This document shows, one piece after another, positions 60,539 through 64,000 of a DNA stretch of 64,000 nt. The notes beneath the pieces are model-generated. The model was not told where the DNA came from and made no database searches. It saw only the letters and a program-made list of their open reading frames with translations. Source of the DNA: VXNE01 sp965200505. Lineage in GTDB: Bacteria; Pseudomonadota; Gammaproteobacteria; Pseudomonadales; Azotimanducaceae. Each line of letters starts with the position of its first letter. The first letter of the stretch is position 1. Made by a program: the position numbers and the translations under genes. The stretch is from contig OZ241343.1 in NCBI GenBank assembly GCA_965200505.1, forward strand, positions 2,480,001 through 2,544,000. Reading direction: 5' to 3'.

Positions 60539-61395
60539 AGCCTATCCAAGGCCGGCGCGGCGAGGTTGCCGAACAGCACGGCGAACGCGATGCCATCGGG
60601 CCAAGCGCCAAACGCCCGGATGACATAGATGACGATGCCGATGAGGGCGCCGAAGAGCCATTGCGCCGCCGGCGTCGCCGGCGCCGTCACCGGATCCGTC
60701 GCGACGAAGAACGCCGCCAGCATGGTGCCGCCGGCGAACCAGTGAAAGAGCGGCGAGCCGAGGCTGGCGGAACTGCCGCCGTCGTAGCCGAGCGCGGCGC
60801 ATAGGCCCAAGCTGCCGAGCACCGCGACCGGGCAGCGCCAATGGGCCACCCGCACAGCGCAGAGCCACACGCCGCCCACGAGCGCCGCGGCGTTGACGAT
60901 CTCGAAGCCGCGCCCGCCGATGGCGCCGAAGGCGGCCTGCCGCCACACCTCGGCCACCGTGGCGCCGTCGCGGTGCCGCAGGGCGTCCAAGGCGGTGGCG
61001 CCGGTCAGCGCATCCCATTCGCCGAACGCCGCCGGATACGCCACCAGCGCCGCCGCATAGCCCGCCATCGCCGGATTGAAGACGTTGCGTCCCAGGCCGC
61101 CGTAGAGGTGCTTGGCCAGCAACAAGGCGATGGCGACGGCGAAGACGAGTATGCCGGTGGGCAAGCCGGGGGGCGCCGCGAGGGCGATGAGCGCGCAGGT
61201 CACCGGGGCGCTGCCATCCGTCGCCGCCGCCAAAGAGCGGTGGCGCAACCAAAGCCAAGCGGCTTCCAACGCCATGCCAGACGCCAGCGCGACGATCAGG
61301 TTGGTCACCACGCCCCAACCGAAGCACCAGGTGGCCGCGACCGCCACCGGCACCAGCGCCGCACCCACCCGCAGCATCACGCCCCGCGATGTCAT
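60523..61395 (-). CDS. rnfD: electron transport complex subunit RnfD
   Basis: 290 residues, multi-helix membrane subunit. DALTGATALDALRH is the flavinylation region (covalent FMN). The ATG overlaps the rnfC stop by four bases. Confidence 0.92.
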   Translation of the reverse strand: MTSRGVMLRVGAALVPVAVAATWCFGWGVVTNLIVALASGMALEAAWLWLRHRSLAAATDGSAPVTCALIALAAPPGLPTGILVFAVAIALLLAKHLYGGLGRNVFNPAMAGYAAALVAYPAAFGEWDALTGATALDALRHRDGATVAEVWRQAAFGAIGGRGFEIVNAAALVGGVWLCAVRVAHWRCPVAVLGSLGLCAALGYDGGSSASLGSPLFHWFAGGTMLAAFFVATDPVTAPATPAAQWLFGALIGIVIYVIRAFGAWPDGIAFAVLFGNLAAPALDRLCLPR

Positions 61396-62720
61396 GGCGT
61401 GGATGGCGGCGGTTCATCCGGCGTCCCGCACCGGCGGGCGTCTGCGTGGCGTGCGCCAGCATCGCCTTCCCGCGTCCATGAACGCGGCGCCTCGAGCCGG
61501 GCCTCACGGCGCGAGCGCGTCGCGTCACGGCGCCGCACCAAGCGGGCATTGCGCTGGTCGAAGCGCTGCCGCGCCAAATCCGCGGCACGGGCGCGTTGCG
61601 CGGCTTCCCGGCGCTGGCCTTTCGCGTGGCGGAACGCGGCGAGCAGCGGCAGCCGGCTGGGACAGACGAGATCGCAAGCGCCACACTCGATGCACTCGTC
61701 CAAGCGCAAGCGCTCCACTTGCTCCCAATGCTCGGCCTCGACGCCGCGCAAGAGTTCCTGCGGCAAGAGGCCCTGTGGACAAGCCGTCGCGCACCAGCCA
61801 CAACGAATGCAGGGGCTGGTGGCGACCGTGGGGCGCGGCGTCACGCTGCGGGTGTCCTTGCGCACCGCCTCGTCGCCAGCCGCCAACCAGCCCGTCACCG
61901 GCCCGCCGACGGTGTATGCGCCGGCAGGCAAAGGCAGCTCGGCCACCGGATGCCCGATGCGCACCCAGAACTCGGCTGTGCCCACTGTGACGACGCGCCG
62001 CGTGAGCGGTTCGCCGTGATGCCAGGCGCGGGCGATGGCGAACACCGTCGCGACGTTCAGCACCAGCACACCGATGTCGGTTGGGAAGCCGTCCGCTGGC
62101 ACCCTGTGGCCCAGCAGGCGCTGCGTCAGTACTCGTTCCCAGCCGGCCGGATAGGGGCCTGGCGCCACCCGCACTTCGACGGGCAGCTCGGCCGGCAGCG
62201 GCGCCCCCACCGCCAGCGTCACGCGCGGCGCCCCCAACGCTTCGGCCACCGCTTCGATGCCGCGCAGCACGTCGTCCGTGCAGGTCAAGAGCAGCGCGCG
62301 GTCGGCGTTGACGCCGGCCTCGCACTCCACTGCGTTGACGATGAGCGCGTCGGTGCCACGGGCGAGGGCTTGGCGCAGTTTGAGGTGGGTGGGATAGCCG
62401 GCGCCGCCCAAACCCACAATGCCGGCTTCGCGGGTGCGCTCGACGAGGTTCGGCGCCGTCAGCGCCGGCGCGCGGCGCTGCTCGCCATCGGGATGCAGCG
62501 TGAGCACCGTGGGCGTCGCCTCGATGCGGCCGCTGGCGGCGGCGTGGAGCCGTTCGACGGGGGCCGGCTTCGCGCCAACGGATGCCTCGCGCACCGCAAT
62601 GACATCGCCATGCCGCACACGGGTGCCGTGCGCGACGACCGCCCGGTACTGGCCGGCCGGCGTCACGAGCGGGTACCGCAGCAGCGCCGGCGGCGGCAGC
62701 TCGGTCAGGGGCGTGGCCAT
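61392..62720 (-). CDS. rnfC: electron transport complex subunit RnfC
   Basis: 442 residues, a peripheral subunit that binds NADH/FMN and carries two [4Fe-4S] motifs, CIRCGWCATACP and CIECGACDLVCP. GLGGAGYPTHLK is the FMN/NADH site. A long basic C-terminal tail follows. ATG 62720; overlaps rnfB by 16 bases. Confidence 0.93.
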   Translation of the reverse strand: MATPLTELPPPALLRYPLVTPAGQYRAVVAHGTRVRHGDVIAVREASVGAKPAPVERLHAAASGRIEATPTVLTLHPDGEQRRAPALTAPNLVERTREAGIVGLGGAGYPTHLKLRQALARGTDALIVNAVECEAGVNADRALLLTCTDDVLRGIEAVAEALGAPRVTLAVGAPLPAELPVEVRVAPGPYPAGWERVLTQRLLGHRVPADGFPTDIGVLVLNVATVFAIARAWHHGEPLTRRVVTVGTAEFWVRIGHPVAELPLPAGAYTVGGPVTGWLAAGDEAVRKDTRSVTPRPTVATSPCIRCGWCATACPQGLLPQELLRGVEAEHWEQVERLRLDECIECGACDLVCPSRLPLLAAFRHAKGQRREAAQRARAADLARQRFDQRNARLVRRRDATRSRREARLEAPRSWTREGDAGARHADARRCGTPDEPPPSTP

Positions 62721-63202
62721 TGCCAAGCGCCCTCCCCCGGCACCAGCTCGATGCAATCCACCGGGCACGGCGCCACGCACAACTCGCAGCCCGTGCAGCG
62801 TTCCGCGATGACCGTGTGGACAAACTTGTTGGCGCCGACGATGGCATCCACGGGGCAGGCATCCAGACACAGGGCGCAGCCGATGCAGGCCGCTTCGTCG
62901 ATGAGCGCCTTCACGGGGGGCGCCTCGGTAGGGGGTGCCGCCTCGCGGCCCAGAAGGCGGGCGATGGCGGCCGCGGTGTCCACGCCGCCGGGCGGACAGA
63001 GATTGAGCGCCGCGCCGGCCACGATGGCTTCGGCATAAGGCCGGCAACCCGGGTAGCCGCATTGCGCGCACTGAATCTGCGGCAGCAGGTCATTGACCGC
63101 CTCGACCACGCGGTCTTCATCGGTTCGCAGACGGCTTGCCACCAGCGCGAGCGCCGCGCCGAAGAAGGCGCCCAAGAGGCCCATCACCAGCGCCGCGGTC
63201 AT
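62705..63202 (-). CDS. rnfB: electron transport complex subunit RnfB
   Basis: 165 residues. An N-terminal membrane anchor, a four-Cys domain QCGYPGCRPY and two ferredoxin motifs CIGCALCLDACP and CTGCELCVAPCP. It is the ferredoxin-facing subunit. ATG overlaps the rnfA stop by four bases. Confidence 0.93.
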   Translation of the reverse strand: MTAALVMGLLGAFFGAALALVASRLRTDEDRVVEAVNDLLPQIQCAQCGYPGCRPYAEAIVAGAALNLCPPGGVDTAAAIARLLGREAAPPTEAPPVKALIDEAACIGCALCLDACPVDAIVGANKFVHTVIAERCTGCELCVAPCPVDCIELVPGEGAWQWPRP

Positions 63203-63777
63203 TGCCCGATGCCGCGCAAGCCCTGGAACGCGAGCGCCATGATGCCCACCGTGACAAGCGCCAGCGGCGTGCCTTGCACCGCGGCCGGCGCGGCCGCTTC
63301 GTCGAGCCGCTCCCGCAAGGCGGCGAAGCAGGCGAGCACCAGCGCGAATCCGGCCGCGGCGCCGAGCGCCAAGGCCACCACTTCGGCGAGGCTGCCGGCG
63401 CTGTCGGTGGCGATGAGGGCCACCCCCAACACCGCGCAATTGCTGGCGATGAGCGGCAGATAGACGCCAAGCAGCCGATGCAGCAAGGGGCTGGTGGCGC
63501 GCACGAAGGCTTCCGTGAACTGCACGGCGGCGGCAATGGCCACGATGAACGCCGGCAACCGTAAGTACTCGAGGTCGAAGGGCGCCAGCAGATGCCGTTG
63601 CAAGGCGAAGGCGGCGACGCTGGAAGTGACCAGCACGAACGCGGTGGCGAGGCCCATCGGCAACGCCGTGTCGAGCCGGTTGGAGATGCCCATGAACGGG
63701 CACAGGCCCAGAAACTGCACCAGCGCGAAGTTGCTCACCAGCGCGGCGCTCAACATCACCAGCAGGAGATCGCTCAG
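63199..63777 (-). CDS. rnfA: electron transport complex subunit RnfA, probable CTG start
   Basis: 192 residues if it starts at CTG 63777, giving LSDLLLVMLSAALVSNFALVQFLGLCPFMGIS, which aligns residue for residue with the usual RnfA N-terminus and restores the family length of about 193. The nearest conventional starts (GTG 63759, ATG 63756) would cut off the first helix. The CTG directly abuts the metG stop. Six-helix membrane subunit with the LGLCPFMG FeS region. Confidence 0.85.
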   Translation of the reverse strand: MSDLLLVMLSAALVSNFALVQFLGLCPFMGISNRLDTALPMGLATAFVLVTSSVAAFALQRHLLAPFDLEYLRLPAFIVAIAAAVQFTEAFVRATSPLLHRLLGVYLPLIASNCAVLGVALIATDSAGSLAEVVALALGAAAGFALVLACFAALRERLDEAAAPAAVQGTPLALVTVGIMALAFQGLRGIGQ

Positions 63778-64000
63778 TCAGCGCACCTCCATGCCGGGCG
63801 TGGCGCCGGCATCGGGCGCCACGAGGAAGATGTCCGCCCCACCGGGCCCGGCCGCGAGCACCATGCCCTCGGAAACCCCGAAGCGCATCTTGCGCGGCGC
63901 CAAATTGGCGACCACCACCACTTGGCGCCCGATCAGGTTCGCCGGATCGTAGGCGGCCTTGATGCCGGAGAAGACTTGCCGCCGATGGTCGCCCACGTCG
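63778..64000 (-). CDS. metG: methionyl-tRNA synthetase, C-terminal end (5' part off the window)
   Basis: About 73 residues of the C-terminal tRNA-binding (OB-fold) domain, with SGIKAAYDPANLIGRQVVVVANLAPRKMRFGVSEGM, characteristic of MetG dimerisation/tRNA-binding domains. The catalytic part lies beyond the right edge. Its stop abuts the rnfA start. Confidence 0.9.
   Translation of the reverse strand, partial: DVGDHRRQVFSGIKAAYDPANLIGRQVVVVANLAPRKMRFGVSEGMVLAAGPGGADIFLVAPDAGATPGMEVR

Overview
The window is high-GC, gene-dense bacterial chromosome and looks gammaproteobacterial. The evidence is an intact rnfABCDGE cluster directly after metG, a gpmI-envC-ctpA operon, a cytochrome c5-type protein, a ComM/YifB ATPase, and a glnK / TorF-porin / glnK / amtB nitrogen cluster with an apparent sigma-54 promoter and NtrC site. 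Three phytanoyl-CoA dioxygenase paralogs, two LLM flavin oxidoreductases, a DUF3604 protein and many defence or toxin-antitoxin genes would suit a marine or host-associated lineage, but that is inference. No CRISPR array, rRNA, insertion sequence or prophage was seen.

Layout. 1-3.4 kb: end of an LLM oxidoreductase, an alpha/beta hydrolase, a type II restriction-modification pair and an orphan HigA antitoxin. 3.4-9 kb: ctpA, envC, gpmI and a GT2 glycosyltransferase. 9-13 kb: dioxygenase, small membrane protein, tRNA-Phe, cytochrome c and YifB. 13-16 kb: nitrogen cluster. 16.2-17.5 kb: thrC. 17.5-27.2 kb: four tandem, mosaic paralogs of a roughly 780-residue membrane glycosyltransferase; three carry poly-C tracts of 7, 16 and 26 bases in their 5' ends. 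27.3-28.8 kb: decayed amidohydrolase, palindrome array and DUF4143 ATPase. 28.9-40 kb: a dioxygenase, then a five-gene minus-strand operon (PLD-SNF2 helicase, large N6-adenine methylase, DprA-like protein, two unknown proteins) that looks like an antiphage island. 40-49 kb: tsaD, transport and lipid/acyl metabolism. 48.8-51 kb: nucleotidyltransferase/HEPN toxin-antitoxin pair, Uma2 nuclease, zinc-finger protein. 51-59.4 kb: DUF3604 protein, dioxygenase, nth, PRPP-synthase-like protein, OFA transporter, HAMP protein and binding protein. 59.5-64 kb: rnfEGDCBA and the metG end.

How the parts fit. Rnf couples ferredoxin/NAD electron transfer to an ion gradient. The two PII proteins and AmtB form a nitrogen-scavenging module probably switched by NtrC. 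The tandem glycosyltransferases look like a contingency locus for varying an envelope glycan: slippage in the tract changes reading frame and homologous exchange reshuffles the paralogs. At least six separate defence or addiction modules crowd the same 64 kb. Several genes have a -10-like hexamer only 6-10 bases before the start codon, which suggests leaderless transcripts.
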